This document shows, in pieces, positions 1 to 8,484 of a stretch of DNA of 22,573 bases. The position numbers and the translations under genes are program-made. Numbering within the stretch: position 1 is the first letter of the stretch; every line of letters starts with the position of its first letter. This DNA is from Thermoplasmatota archaeon. GTDB taxonomy: Archaea > Thermoplasmatota > E2 > DHVEG-1. The notes under the pieces were generated by a model. It had not been told where the DNA came from. It did no database searches and saw nothing but the letters and a program-made list of their open reading frames with translations. The DNA is taken from NCBI GenBank assembly GCA_022866015.1, contig JALHTX010000287.1, positions 1-22,573 of the forward strand, written 5' to 3'.

Positions 1-162
1 AAACAACAAAAATAGAGATACTTTTGGATGTTTTGAACAATTCTCCAACCAGTTAGTTTAATACTTGTTTTTATCTATCCATCATTTCTAATTGCTGGAC
101 AGCCTGTAAAACCAGTGGTATTCTTGGAGATTTTTTATAAAAAAAGAGTCAGAGCTTGGTTT

Positions 163-1281
163 TTAGTTATTATTTAGGTTTAGTATTTTTTCAAGTAAAT
201 GAAAACGCTCCAAAACCTTCATTAGTAGATAATTCCAAGTTATTGCTCTATTTTTTGGCATAGTAATTGCTTTTGTAGATTCTGGACCAATTAAATCATT
301 TTCATCTTGTGCATGTACTTTAATGGTATAGTCGCTCTTCTCACTCCAGGTATGTGGTACTATTATATCTGCACCTGATGGGTTTAAGGCTGTTGTTTCA
401 GTCTGGTTGTCGCCCCAGTCAATAATGTATTTAATTTTATCGCCATTTGGGTCAACTGCATTAAATTTGTATTTTATATTATCTCCTGGTTTTCCATGGT
501 CTGGACCTGTTATAGTTGGTTTTTCTGGTGGCTCATTAGGTGTTTTAAAAACTTTAACCTCATCAATTATTCCATTAAAAAATTCTGAATCATTAGTTGC
601 CATACCTATTTTAGCCTTTTTAAACTGGAATGCGGGGCATAACCAATCTGAATCGCGGCCAACAAGATCATTATCTACATATAGTTCTATCATCGGATTT
701 GTTTTATTACCATAATATATACCCTCAATATAATGCCATAAACCATTATTATAACTATTAGTAGAATTTATTATTAATTGACAACTTGCTGTAATTTGCA
801 CCTTCATCTGAAGAGTACCATCAAAATTAAATTTAATATAAAAGATAGGTGGTGGAGAAGAATAACTTATCATATAAATAATTCCTGATTCAGTTGATTC
901 AGAATTAATCCATGCAGAAATTTTATAGTCATCAGTTTTATTGAAACCAAGATTTTGTGAGTAAAGATCTAGATTAACATTACTACCTTCTCCATCAAAA
1001 TCAAGTGCATAACCAGAATAGCCAGTAGCCCATGATGCACCAGTAATTGCTCCATCAAAACCATGTCCTGAATAATCATGCGCAAGGTTACCACTGCCTT
1101 CATCAAAATTCCAATAAGCTAATAATCTAAAATTTTCTGTATAACTATTAATTGAAAAATAATCAATTGATGGATTTGTAATATTTTCAATATTTCCAAT
1201 TATTGAAGGCGAAATACTTATAACAATAAACAATAAAAAAATGGTAAATATAAAACCAAATCTAGCTAAACTATTTTTCAT
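163..1281 (-). CDS. Secreted LamG/PKD-domain surface protein
   Basis: 372 residues. A hydrophobic N-terminus (about residues 8-30) looks like a signal peptide or anchor. Residues about 53-247 form a LamG/concanavalin A-like domain: AYWNFDEGSG near the front and IDEVKVF at the end are typical of this fold, which binds sugars or mediates adhesion. Residues about 252-343 are a PKD-like Ig domain (VDPNGDKIKYIIDWGDN, HTW, YTIKVHAQDE). The last 28 residues are a separate basic, leucine-rich amphipathic stretch ending in three asparagines. Just upstream on this strand is a TATA-like TTTAAATA (about 1318-1325) and CTGGGGA before the ATG. The protein is expected at the cell surface; its ligand cannot be told. 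Domain calls come from motif recognition only. Confidence 0.8.
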   Translation of the reverse strand: MKNSLARFGFIFTIFLLFIVISISPSIIGNIENITNPSIDYFSINSYTENFRLLAYWNFDEGSGNLAHDYSGHGFDGAITGASWATGYSGYALDFDGEGSNVNLDLYSQNLGFNKTDDYKISAWINSESTESGIIYMISYSSPPPIFYIKFNFDGTLQMKVQITASCQLIINSTNSYNNGLWHYIEGIYYGNKTNPMIELYVDNDLVGRDSDWLCPAFQFKKAKIGMATNDSEFFNGIIDEVKVFKTPNEPPEKPTITGPDHGKPGDNIKYKFNAVDPNGDKIKYIIDWGDNQTETTALNPSGADIIVPHTWSEKSDYTIKVHAQDENDLIGPESTKAITMPKNRAITWNYLLMKVLERFHLLEKILNLNNN

Positions 1282-1900
1282 TATTTTTCCCCAGATATTT
1301 ATATTAATGTAAACTAGGTATTTAAATCTATTATCCGACTAAATATTATTTTTTTTATTGATTGTAAGAAATATATATTTATCAGTGCTTTCCTTTCTAT
1401 TTAAATATTACTTTTTATAAATAATAAAAGATACGAAAAATTTCTGGAGATTTACGAGAAAATAATATAGATAATATGTGATTTAATATTTTTTTTAAAA
1501 AATATCCTAAAATAAACATCATAGATTCATTAAATGGTCACGATTCATCCACAAGATTATCCTAAATTATATTTTTTGATCAGCCAATTCCATATAGAGT
1601 TTGTCATGATTTACACTAAAAATAGTCATAATATGGTATTGACAAACAATAACTTATTGCTTATCATCGTATTTTGTTTTTTAATTAATTATTTAAGACA
1701 GGTTATTATTCACAAAATTGAAATCTGCAGTAAAAAATAGTTATATTAAGTAACAAGTATATTATAGATATAATGATAAAAAAAGTAAAATATTTAAAAA
1801 AATGGGGAGTAAAAACCACCGTTAACAAACTTATTTCACATTATATCTAATCTAGGAAAACTGCTGATTTGTTTTAATTATATGGGGAGTAAAAATACAA
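1282..1900. other. 619-base intergenic region between divergent genes
   Basis: AT-rich DNA separating the divergent LamG gene and transketolase operon. It holds the promoter of each near its edges and a duplicated 14-base element close to the transketolase start (separate entry). A 68-codon open frame at 1534-1740 has no ribosome binding site, no recognisable product and biased AT-rich composition, so it is not called. Nothing else is recognised. Confidence 0.6.
1802..1895 (+). promoter_or_regulatory. Duplicated ATGGGGAGTAAAAA element before transketolase
   Basis: The 14-mer ATGGGGAGTAAAAA occurs at 1802-1815 and again at 1882-1895, exactly 80 bases apart; the second copy ends five bases before the transketolase ATG. 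Each is preceded by a TATA-like stretch (ATATTTAAAA near 1788-1797; TTTTAATTATA near 1872-1882). The second copy may supply the ribosome binding site (GGGGAG, about 12 bases from the ATG). Both copies also open short frames (7 codons, and 16 codons overlapping the gene start). Whether they are protein binding sites, tandem promoters or upstream ORFs cannot be decided. Confidence 0.4.
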
Positions 1901-2761
1901 ATGAAAAAACTTTCACAAAAAGAACTTCTTAAACTAGATTTAATAGCAGTTAGGATTAGAAAACACATAATTGAAATGTTATATCAGGCAAAATCAGGTC
2001 ATCCTGGTGGTAGTCTATCTGCAGTAGATGCATTAGTAGCACTTTATTTTGTACATATGAACCACAATCCTAAAAAACCAAATGATCCAAACAGAGACAG
2101 ATTTATTCTAAGCAAAGGGCATGCAGCACCAGCATTATATGCAACTCTTGCAGAAAGCGGCTATTTTAATGTCAAAGAACTCGGAAAACTAAGAAAAATA
2201 AACTCCATACTGCAGGGTCATCCAGTATGTACAAGTACTCCTGGTGTAGAAGCTTCAACTGGATCACTTGGCCATGGTCTTTCTTTTTCAAATGGTGTAG
2301 CCCTTGCTGGAAAACTAGACAAAAAAGACTATAAAGTATATTGTATGATGGGTGATGGAGAAACAGAAGAGGGACAAGTTTGGGAAGCAGCAGCAGTTGC
2401 ATCACACTATAAACTTGATAATATCACAGCTATGATTGATAGAAACTACTTACAAATCGATGGAAACACAGAAGACGTACTAAAACTTGAATCTGTGAAA
2501 GAAAGATGGAGTAGCTTTGGCTGGCATACAATAGAAATAGAAGGACATAATATTAAAAAAATACTAGAAGCACTAGACCAAGCAGATAACACCAAAAATA
2601 AACCAACTATGATCATACTAAACACTATAAAAGGAAAAGGCGTAAGCTTCATGGAAAACAATGTAGATTTTCATGGTGTACCACCAAACCAGATGGAAAG
2701 AAACTATGCAATGGAAGAACTAACACAACTTGAGATAAAACTGGAGGCACAACTAAAATGA
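1901..2761 (+). CDS. Transketolase, N-terminal (TPP-binding) subunit
   Basis: 286 residues, the usual length of the separate N-terminal subunit found in many archaea. With its partner it moves two-carbon ketol units between sugar phosphates in the non-oxidative pentose phosphate pathway, using thiamine diphosphate. Visible motifs: GHPGGSLS at 33-40, SKGH at 71-74, GSLGHGLS at 121-128, and the TPP/metal motif GDGE at 151-154 followed by Asn182. The stop codon overlaps the start of the C-terminal subunit (ATGA), implying one transcript and coupled translation in an obligate heteromer. In organisms without oxidative pentose steps, this enzyme supplies pentoses and erythrose 4-phosphate; that role is family knowledge. 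Confidence 0.95.
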   Translation: MKKLSQKELLKLDLIAVRIRKHIIEMLYQAKSGHPGGSLSAVDALVALYFVHMNHNPKKPNDPNRDRFILSKGHAAPALYATLAESGYFNVKELGKLRKINSILQGHPVCTSTPGVEASTGSLGHGLSFSNGVALAGKLDKKDYKVYCMMGDGETEEGQVWEAAAVASHYKLDNITAMIDRNYLQIDGNTEDVLKLESVKERWSSFGWHTIEIEGHNIKKILEALDQADNTKNKPTMIILNTIKGKGVSFMENNVDFHGVPPNQMERNYAMEELTQLEIKLEAQLK

Positions 2762-3708
2762 GCAGTAAACTAATGTTTAATCCAAGAAATGCATATGGAG
2801 AAGCACTTATAGAGCTTGGTGAAAAACACAAAAACCTTGTAGTATTAGATGCAGATCTTTCAAAATCTACAAAAACAATTATGTTTGCAAAAAAATATCC
2901 TGAGCGTTTCTTTGAAATGGGAATAGCAGAAGCAAACATGATAAGCACAGCAGCAGGTCTTGCAAGCTGCGGAAAAATACCTTTTGTAAGTACATTTGCA
3001 GTGTTTGCGACAGGACGAGTATACGATCAAATCCGTATGGATGTAGCGTACTCAAGAGCAAACGTAAAAATCTTTGCAACACACGGAGGAATAAGTGTAG
3101 GAGAAGACGGCGCAAGCCATCAGATGATAGAAGACATAGCACTTATGAGAGCCTTACCAAATATGACTGTACTTGCACCAAGTGATGCAACCCAGACAAA
3201 AAAAATCGTGCATCTAATGGCCGAAAACATAGGACCCATGTATGCAAGAGTTGGAAGAGCAGATGCACCAATTATATACTCAGAAAAAGACTTAGAAGAA
3301 CTAAAAATTGGTAAAGGAATAGTAGTAGAAGACGGAAAAGATATAACGTTTATTGCAACAGGTACAATGGTTGAACCAGCACTTGAAGCAAAAAAAATAC
3401 TTAAAGAACAAGGGATATCTGCACGTGTAATAGACATGCACACAGTAAAACCACTAGATGAAAAACTAGTTTTAAAGTGTGCAAAAGAAACAAAGGCGAT
3501 AATTACTGCAGAAGAACACTCAATAATAGGTGGTCTTGGTTCAGCTGTTGCAGAAATACTTGCAGAAAACAATGTTCAAACCCGTTTTCTTAGAATGGGG
3601 ATAAAAGATGTATTCTGTGAAAGTGGATCACCTGCAGAACTATGGGAGAAATACGAGCTAAACGAAAAACACATGGTTAAAAAAGCACAAAATCTACTTA
3701 AAAAATAA
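2758..3708 (+). CDS. Transketolase, C-terminal subunit
   Basis: 316 residues covering the pyrimidine-binding domain and the C-terminal transketolase domain. FFEMGIAEANM at 51-61 carries the glutamate (Glu58) that family members use to activate the TPP aminopyrimidine. The following GLASCGKIPFVSTFAVFATGR and HGGISVGEDGASHQ segments are characteristic of transketolase/DXS-type subunits. It starts inside the last codons of the N-terminal subunit (ATGA overlap). Its stop codon lies only four bases from the end of the convergent DRG gene, so the two transcripts almost certainly overlap at their 3' ends. A DXS identity is unlikely because the protein is split and short. Confidence 0.95.
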   Translation: MSSKLMFNPRNAYGEALIELGEKHKNLVVLDADLSKSTKTIMFAKKYPERFFEMGIAEANMISTAAGLASCGKIPFVSTFAVFATGRVYDQIRMDVAYSRANVKIFATHGGISVGEDGASHQMIEDIALMRALPNMTVLAPSDATQTKKIVHLMAENIGPMYARVGRADAPIIYSEKDLEELKIGKGIVVEDGKDITFIATGTMVEPALEAKKILKEQGISARVIDMHTVKPLDEKLVLKCAKETKAIITAEEHSIIGGLGSAVAEILAENNVQTRFLRMGIKDVFCESGSPAELWEKYELNEKHMVKKAQNLLKK

Positions 3709-3712
3709 TATT

Positions 3713-4825
3713 TTACCTGGATAAAACAATTGTTAAAATATCTCCATCTTTTAACTCATGATCAAGACCAACCTTTTGAACATCATGCTTAGCGCTAGGA
3801 CCTGATACATTTGCATAACGAAATTTATCCTTAAACGTCCTGTGAAGCTTACGACAAGCAGCCTCAACAGTATTTCCCTTTCTGAGAATAAGCGGCTCAT
3901 CCATATCTACTTTTTTACCAGCTGGCTTCATAAAAATACGCATAAGCTTTAACTCTTCAAATATAAGTTTTTGTAGTTCTTTAAGCCCTGTTCCCTTAAA
4001 AGCAGATATACCAATAACCTTCCAACCACGGGCTTTAACACTTTCGATTTGTCTTTTAAGCATATTAGAATTTATTAAATCAATCTTATTTACAATAACA
4101 ATTGCAGGAATATAAACACGATTCTCAATAAAAATATCAATAAGCTGATCCTCTGTTATATCCTCACGAACAATAATATCAGCATTAATAACATACTCAG
4201 AAGCTATAGATTTTATTAACTCCTCATCAAGAAATGAAAACTTAATTGTTGAAAAAACATTAATACCGCCAAAACCTGTTTTTTTAACTACAACATCAGG
4301 GCGAGTATGTTTTAGTCTAAGACCTGCTTTATGAAGCTCACTTGCCATAAGCTCAAGATGATAGGGATGCTCAGCATCGATCATAAACAAAATAAGATCA
4401 ACGTTTCTAACTGCAGATAAAACCTTGCGACCACGACCTTTACCCTCGGAGGCACCACTTATAAGACCGGGTAGATCAAAAATCTGAATCTCAGCACCAT
4501 TATAATACATCATACCAGGAATTGCATCAAGAGTTGTAAAATCATAAGAACCAACACGACTCTCTGCACTATTAAGTTGGTTCAAAAGGGTACTTTTACC
4601 AATACTTGGAAAACCCACCAAGCCTACAGTTGCATCACCCTGTTTTTTAATTGAAAAACCTTTACCTTTGCCACCAGCACTTTTACGTTTATCAACTTCC
4701 TGTCTAAGTCTTGCAATCTTTGCTTTAAGTCTACCGATATGATGTTCAGTAGCCTTATTTTTCTGAGTATTGAAAATCTCATCTTCGAGGTCTTTTATTT
4801 GTTTTTCAATATCTGATGTATCCAT
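3713..4825 (-). CDS. DRG-family developmentally regulated GTPase (OBG/TGS)
   Basis: 370 residues, full length for archaeal DRG proteins, which bind GTP and associate with translating ribosomes in eukaryotes; the archaeal role is less defined. An N-terminal basic coiled-coil segment (about 1-60) is followed by G1 GFPSIGKST at 71-79, G3 DLPG at 117-120, the DRG insert, G4 NKID at 246-249 and G5 SAF at 274-276. A TGS domain occupies about 296-370 and ends with GDILTIVLS. TTTATTAAATAC lies about 25-35 bases before the ATG with no Shine-Dalgarno sequence, so the transcript is probably leaderless. It is followed on the same strand by nothing; its end abuts the transketolase operon. Confidence 0.95.
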   Translation of the reverse strand: MDTSDIEKQIKDLEDEIFNTQKNKATEHHIGRLKAKIARLRQEVDKRKSAGGKGKGFSIKKQGDATVGLVGFPSIGKSTLLNQLNSAESRVGSYDFTTLDAIPGMMYYNGAEIQIFDLPGLISGASEGKGRGRKVLSAVRNVDLILFMIDAEHPYHLELMASELHKAGLRLKHTRPDVVVKKTGFGGINVFSTIKFSFLDEELIKSIASEYVINADIIVREDITEDQLIDIFIENRVYIPAIVIVNKIDLINSNMLKRQIESVKARGWKVIGISAFKGTGLKELQKLIFEELKLMRIFMKPAGKKVDMDEPLILRKGNTVEAACRKLHRTFKDKFRYANVSGPSAKHDVQKVGLDHELKDGDILTIVLSR

Positions 4826-4886
4826 AATACTTAAAATCCCAAATACAAAAGTATTTAATAAAAACTACTTAGATAACAAAAAAAAT

Positions 4887-5822
4887 CTATTTTACAATAT
4901 GCGTTCCCGTTTCACCCTTAAAAGCTTCATAACCCTTCTCAACATGAGAGATAATTACTTTTTTACCACCAGATTCTAAAAATCTAATCGCAGCAAGTAT
5001 CTTTGGACCCATACTTCCCTCAGGAAAATGTTCTTCATCATAATATTTTTTAATATCTTTTAAACTGACAGTATCCAGTTTCTTTTCCCCCGGTTGCCTA
5101 TATCTTAAATAAACTTGCTCAACATTTGTAAGAATCATTAATATCTCTGCATCAATCTGCTCTGCAAGACGCTCAGAAGCAAGATCTTTATCTATTACTG
5201 CCTCAAGACCATCAAGACCCCAACCCTCTTTTTCAATAACAGGCATACCGCCACCACCAGAGGCAATAACCAAAATATCGTCATCAAGCATTTTTTTGAT
5301 TATTTCACCCTCGACAATACTTTTAGGATCAGGACTAGGGACAACAATCCTCCAACCATCTTTAACCTTTTTAACCTGATAACCCTCAGCTTTAATCTCC
5401 TCCACTTCATCATCATCATAGTAAGGACCAATAGGTTTGGTAGGATTCTTAAAAGAAGAATCCTCCTCATCAACTAAAACCTGAGTGATTAATGCAACAA
5501 CAGAACGAGAAATTCCTTCTTTTTTCAAAGAATTAGAAAGACACTGCTGAATCATATAACCAATAAGACCCTCACTTTCAGCAACACAAATACCCAAAGG
5601 CATAGGAGGTGTAATATCACGAGCAAGATCATTTTGCAGAAGAATAGCACCAACCTGAGGGCCATTACCATGAGTAATAACTACATCCCAACCATCTTTT
5701 ACAATTTTAACAATATGCTTCATAACAGCACGAGTATTTGCAAACTGCTCATAGATAGTACCCTCTTGATCCTTCTGAATAAGTGCGTTACCGCCAAGTG
5801 CTATTACTACTTTTTTTCTCAT
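4887..5822 (-). CDS. arcC: Carbamate kinase
   Basis: 311 residues from the preferred ATG. It catalyses carbamoyl phosphate + ADP = carbamate + ATP, the ATP-yielding last step of arginine deiminase or related purine/ureide breakdown, or works in reverse to make carbamoyl phosphate. Motifs of the amino acid kinase fold: VVIALGGNAL at the N-terminus, ITHGNGPQVG, and VIASGGGGMPV. The start is taken at 5822 because GGTGAG sits a few bases before it; a GTG at 5831 (three residues longer) would destroy that ribosome site. A TATA-like element lies near 5860-5868. No arginine deiminase or ornithine carbamoyltransferase gene is beside it, so its physiological direction is open. Confidence 0.95.
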   Translation of the reverse strand: MRKKVVIALGGNALIQKDQEGTIYEQFANTRAVMKHIVKIVKDGWDVVITHGNGPQVGAILLQNDLARDITPPMPLGICVAESEGLIGYMIQQCLSNSLKKEGISRSVVALITQVLVDEEDSSFKNPTKPIGPYYDDDEVEEIKAEGYQVKKVKDGWRIVVPSPDPKSIVEGEIIKKMLDDDILVIASGGGGMPVIEKEGWGLDGLEAVIDKDLASERLAEQIDAEILMILTNVEQVYLRYRQPGEKKLDTVSLKDIKKYYDEEHFPEGSMGPKILAAIRFLESGGKKVIISHVEKGYEAFKGETGTHIVK

Positions 5823-6041
5823 AATACTCACCAGTGTAGTTTATGATTTTTTAGTAAAAGATATACCTCTAGATATATTATCGTTTTTTGGTTTTTTGAC
5901 GTTTTTTTGTCGTTCATAATGATTTTTTAAAGTCCCTATTTTTTATGAATATATACAACTAGTTTTTATAGCTTATTTAACTTAAATAGTGATATAAAAT
6001 TATTTAAATGCATAAAAAATAAAAAAAAAAGAAAAAAATGA
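5823..6041. other. Intergenic region with T-tract cluster
   Basis: This stretch holds the carbamate kinase promoter (TATA-like AGGTATATC near 5860-5868, minus strand). From about 5883 to 5915 there are three T-runs separated by CG, GG and GACG. On the plus strand it looks like an oligo-T termination zone, but no plus-strand gene ends here. A poly-A run at about 6015-6040 reads as oligo-T on the minus strand and likely terminates the secreted protein gene at 6042. Confidence 0.4.
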
Positions 6042-6614
6042 TTATTTGATTAGAGTATAGTGATCACATTCTCCAACAATCTCAAAAGATGTAGGAAATA
6101 GCATACTTCTTTTTAACAACACTAACGCACCATGAAAACCTTCTAATTTTACAGTATGCTTTTCATTCGTAATATTTATTGTATTATTTGTTAAATTTCC
6201 ATTCACCATTTCAACTATATAAGAATAATATAGTCCCCTTGAATCCTGTGGCATATCTTGTATATATTCAACTGTGAAATCAATTTTGTCCAACACCATA
6301 AATCCTATTGGTCTTGTTAAAGGGGCAACTAAAAATCCTAAACGCAATCCAATTGTAAACATTAGATTAAGCCAGAATGATGATGCGTTCAAAAAAGTTC
6401 CGTTTTGATATGTGATCTTTGATATCGTTGAATCCCTTGGTCCTAATGTCATAAAGAGATATGCTGTTGTGTTTTCATTATTTAAATCAACATATTCCTT
6501 TGATTTCAATATAAAATTTTGTTGTTCATCAGAAATACTAATGGATGATGTATAAGGTGTTATCATCAGCATCACAAAAACCAAAAAGGTAAAAAATAAT
6601 ATTTTCTTTCTCAT
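6042..6614 (-). CDS. Secreted protein of unknown function
   Basis: 190 residues that I do not recognise. Residues 1-24 form a clear signal peptide: MRKK, a hydrophobic core, then a polar serine-rich stretch. The mature part has several N-x-S/T sites (NNT, NGT, NAS, NLT, NIT), common in archaeal S-layer-associated glycoproteins, and a hydrophobic patch at about 83-100 (LMFTIGLRLGFLVAPLT). The start is supported by GAGGAAGG about ten bases upstream and a TATA-like palindrome GATTTAAATC at 6655-6664. Followed on this strand by a long T-run consistent with termination. It stands alone; the divergent neighbour is a stem-loop RNA candidate. Confidence 0.65.
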   Translation of the reverse strand: MRKKILFFTFLVFVMLMITPYTSSISISDEQQNFILKSKEYVDLNNENTTAYLFMTLGPRDSTISKITYQNGTFLNASSFWLNLMFTIGLRLGFLVAPLTRPIGFMVLDKIDFTVEYIQDMPQDSRGLYYSYIVEMVNGNLTNNTINITNEKHTVKLEGFHGALVLLKRSMLFPTSFEIVGECDHYTLIK

Positions 6615-6698
6615 CTTTTATTTCCTTCCTCTAAAACATTTAATAGATTATCTTGATTTAAATCTTATGACTAGTATATACATCATAAAAAAATGGGG

Positions 6699-6745
6699 GT
6701 ATTGGGTTTTCGACGAGGTAGGTTGTACCAACAAAAACCCAATAC
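6699..6745 (+). ncRNA. Stem-loop RNA candidate 1
   Basis: Perfect 12-bp inverted repeat GTATTGGGTTTT (6699-6710) and AAAACCCAATAC (6734-6745), enclosing 23 bases with a nested GTTG-TAC-CAAC hairpin. It is preceded by a G-run (AAATGGGGG) and, about 25-30 bases before that, by the TATA-like GATTTAAATC. There is no coding frame. The loop contains GAGGTAGGTTG, resembling a Shine-Dalgarno sequence and sharing AGGTTG with the next stem-loop. It could equally be a DNA operator or bidirectional terminator; transcription is inferred. Confidence 0.4.
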
Positions 6746-6869
6746 TAATACAAATCTTTGTTGTAAATTATGAATATTTTAAGGATTTAAAAATTTATTC
6801 TATCTTAAACGAAACAAATGTTTCCTATTAACATAGAAAATTTATGAATAGTTCAAAATTATGTATAAA

Positions 6870-6946
6870 TGGGTCTAGTATCTTGGAGGTTGAAAGGATG
6901 AAGTTATAGGAGCTAAAAAAATAATTTTATTATCATACTAGACCCA
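6870..6946 (+). ncRNA. Stem-loop RNA candidate 2
   Basis: Perfect 12-bp inverted repeat TGGGTCTAGTAT (6870-6881) and ATACTAGACCCA (6935-6946) around a 53-base loop. A TATA-like AATTTATGAATA is centred about 26 bases before the stem, where archaeal transcription would begin at the stem itself. The loop includes TTGGAGGTTGAAAGGATGAAG-like purine-rich sequence with GGAGG at 6885-6889 and AGGAG near 6908-6912. No start codon with a useful frame lies within it. Confidence 0.4.
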
Positions 6947-7055
6947 GTATTATATAATTATATATTTTATTATATAAATATCTTTCTTTGTTTTTAGTGA
7001 TTACTATTAATTATATGTGATTAATTTTTTATATTAGAGTAAGATTTTCGGATAC

Positions 7056-7589
7056 ATGGCTAAAAATAGTGTAAAACAAATAGAAAAGGATGAAAGAAGG
7101 ATACTTGATGAACTAAGAAAAAATGCGAATAAAAGCATAAATGATATTGCAGAAAAATGTGGATTCTCAAGACAAAAAGTATGGCGAGCAATAAACATAC
7201 TAGAAAAAAACCATACTATCTGGGGATATACAGCTGTAGTTGATGAAGAAAAACTAGACAAAAAAGGCTACATAATGCTTATAAGAAGATCAAACAAACC
7301 AGTTACAGAAGAGATACTTAATCATATAACAAAAAGAGAGATAGCCGATAGAGTAAAAAAAATGGGAGTAGAATTCACAAACAGTATTCTTACACATGGA
7401 AATTATGACTGGGTAATATGTTTCAATGCAAATGATATGAGTGATGCAAAAAAAGTAGTAGAATTATATCGCCAGTTATATGAAGGATTTTTTTCAGAGA
7501 TACATCTACTAGAAAAAATGTTTAATGCAGTGAGCTGTGGGATAACAAATCCTGAAATTGATAAATTAAATGATTTTTTCAAAATCTAA
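7056..7589 (+). CDS. Lrp/AsnC-type transcriptional regulator
   Basis: 177 residues. The N-terminal winged helix-turn-helix at about 14-60 reads RILDELRKNANKSINDIAEK, then a recognition helix SRQKVWRAINILE. The remainder (about 65-165) fits the AsnC/RAM effector-binding fold, with the typical turn HGNYDWVICFNA. Such proteins oligomerise and respond to amino acids or related ligands in archaea. It is flanked upstream by the two stem-loops and downstream by the transglutaminase-like pair, so local control is possible but unproven. TATA-like DNA lies about 25 bases upstream and the leader is short and without a clear ribosome site. Confidence 0.85.
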   Translation: MAKNSVKQIEKDERRILDELRKNANKSINDIAEKCGFSRQKVWRAINILEKNHTIWGYTAVVDEEKLDKKGYIMLIRRSNKPVTEEILNHITKREIADRVKKMGVEFTNSILTHGNYDWVICFNANDMSDAKKVVELYRQLYEGFFSEIHLLEKMFNAVSCGITNPEIDKLNDFFKI

Positions 7590-7830
7590 TTTATTATCAT
7601 AAAAACATAAAAAATAAAGAATTAGACAAATAAAGACTAGATAACTTTTTTTTGTTTAACTTTTATTGAAATATGGCTCCAGGGAGATGTTATTCATCAG
7701 CTAATAATACTAACTTTTGATTAATTTACTCTCCAAGGTTTTCTAATCCCGAAAAAAAGGATAAAGGAGAAAAAAGAGGGACAATTGTTAAGGAGAGATT
7801 TATAAGCAATTAAATGTTTGGAAATTGTAG
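7590..7830. other. Intergenic region before the transglutaminase-like gene
   Basis: The last 35 bases hold a clear promoter: TTTATAAG at 7799-7806, then GAAATTGTAG at 7821-7830 directly touching the ATG, the same 10-mer that opens the repeated leader near 9800, 21800 and 22530. Around 7679-7739 a weak stem (GGAGA with TCTCC, flanked by CC and GG) resembles the other stem-loops but is too short to call. Confidence 0.45.
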
Positions 7831-8466
7831 ATGCCCAAGGTTACAAGTAAAAATACTCTTATCTACAATATAATTTCAATTTCTTTAATAGTATTATTGA
7901 TTGTTAGTATTTGGCTTTGTTATAATAACACATCTTCTCTTTTTTCTAATGCTGCAGAGTTGAATAATTTAAATAATAATATCCAAAATGTCCAAGATGA
8001 ATTTAATTTTCTTAATGCACAAATAGATTCAAATGAATATGAATTGTCTATAATTTTAAATAAAATTAATTTATTAAACGCTGAAAAAAGATATAATCTT
8101 CATGATCCAACATACAGTGAAGTCCTAACGTTTCTTGCAAAGGATAAAACAGATCAAAATGAATATGTTATAGGTGAATATACTTGCGTCTATTTTTCTA
8201 GGGATGTATGTAACAATGCTTTGAAACAAGGAATTAGATGCGCATATGTAAGTTTAGATTTTGCTGATACTACTTTTACCGGACATGCAATAGTTGCTTT
8301 TAATACAACTGATAAAGGTTTAGTATATTTTGAACCACAAAGTGATGATAGAGCATACATATCAATAGGTGAGCGATATTGGCAAAATGTTGCGACTAAA
8401 CCAGGATACTCTTGGAAAGCACCAGATTATGATGATACAATAGTAGAAATAAACCACTATTGGTAA
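7831..8466 (+). CDS. Membrane-anchored transglutaminase-like cysteine protein
   Basis: 211 residues. One transmembrane segment at about 12-30, a coiled coil rich in Asn and Leu at about 40-88, then a compact domain opened by YNLHDPTYSEVLTFL. I read this domain as transglutaminase-like: Cys119 in EYTCVYFSRDVCNNA, His152 in GHAIVAF and the acidic turn VYFEPQSDD at 166-173 are spaced as the Cys-His-Asp triad. Such proteins act as extracytoplasmic peptidases or crosslinkers; the substrate is unknown. The gene has no ribosome site and begins right after a TATA-spaced GAAATTGTAG, so the mRNA is probably leaderless. It is followed 18 bases later by a degenerate paralogue. Confidence 0.7.
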   Translation: MPKVTSKNTLIYNIISISLIVLLIVSIWLCYNNTSSLFSNAAELNNLNNNIQNVQDEFNFLNAQIDSNEYELSIILNKINLLNAEKRYNLHDPTYSEVLTFLAKDKTDQNEYVIGEYTCVYFSRDVCNNALKQGIRCAYVSLDFADTTFTGHAIVAFNTTDKGLVYFEPQSDDRAYISIGERYWQNVATKPGYSWKAPDYDDTIVEINHYW

Positions 8467-8484
8467 CAAAATAAGTGATTATAA

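Larger units (their letters stand above)
6615..7055. other. 441-base gene-free stretch carrying two stem-loops
   Basis: No protein frame is convincing here. It contains the promoter of the minus-strand secreted protein (palindromic TATA-like GATTTAAATC, 6655-6664), two long-stem hairpins described separately (6699-6745 and 6870-6946), and the promoter of the Lrp-type regulator (TATA-like runs in 6955-6980 and 7025-7036). Confidence 0.6.

Noticed and set aside
407..715. 102-codon frame opposite the LamG gene
   Set aside because: It is the complement of a clearly domain-bearing gene and has no start signal.
1534..1740. 68-codon plus-strand open frame
   Set aside because: No ribosome site or promoter spacing, hydrophobic-AT composition expected by chance, no recognisable family.
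7679..7739. Possible fourth stem-loop RNA
   Set aside because: The stem is only five pairs plus two, not distinguishable from chance.
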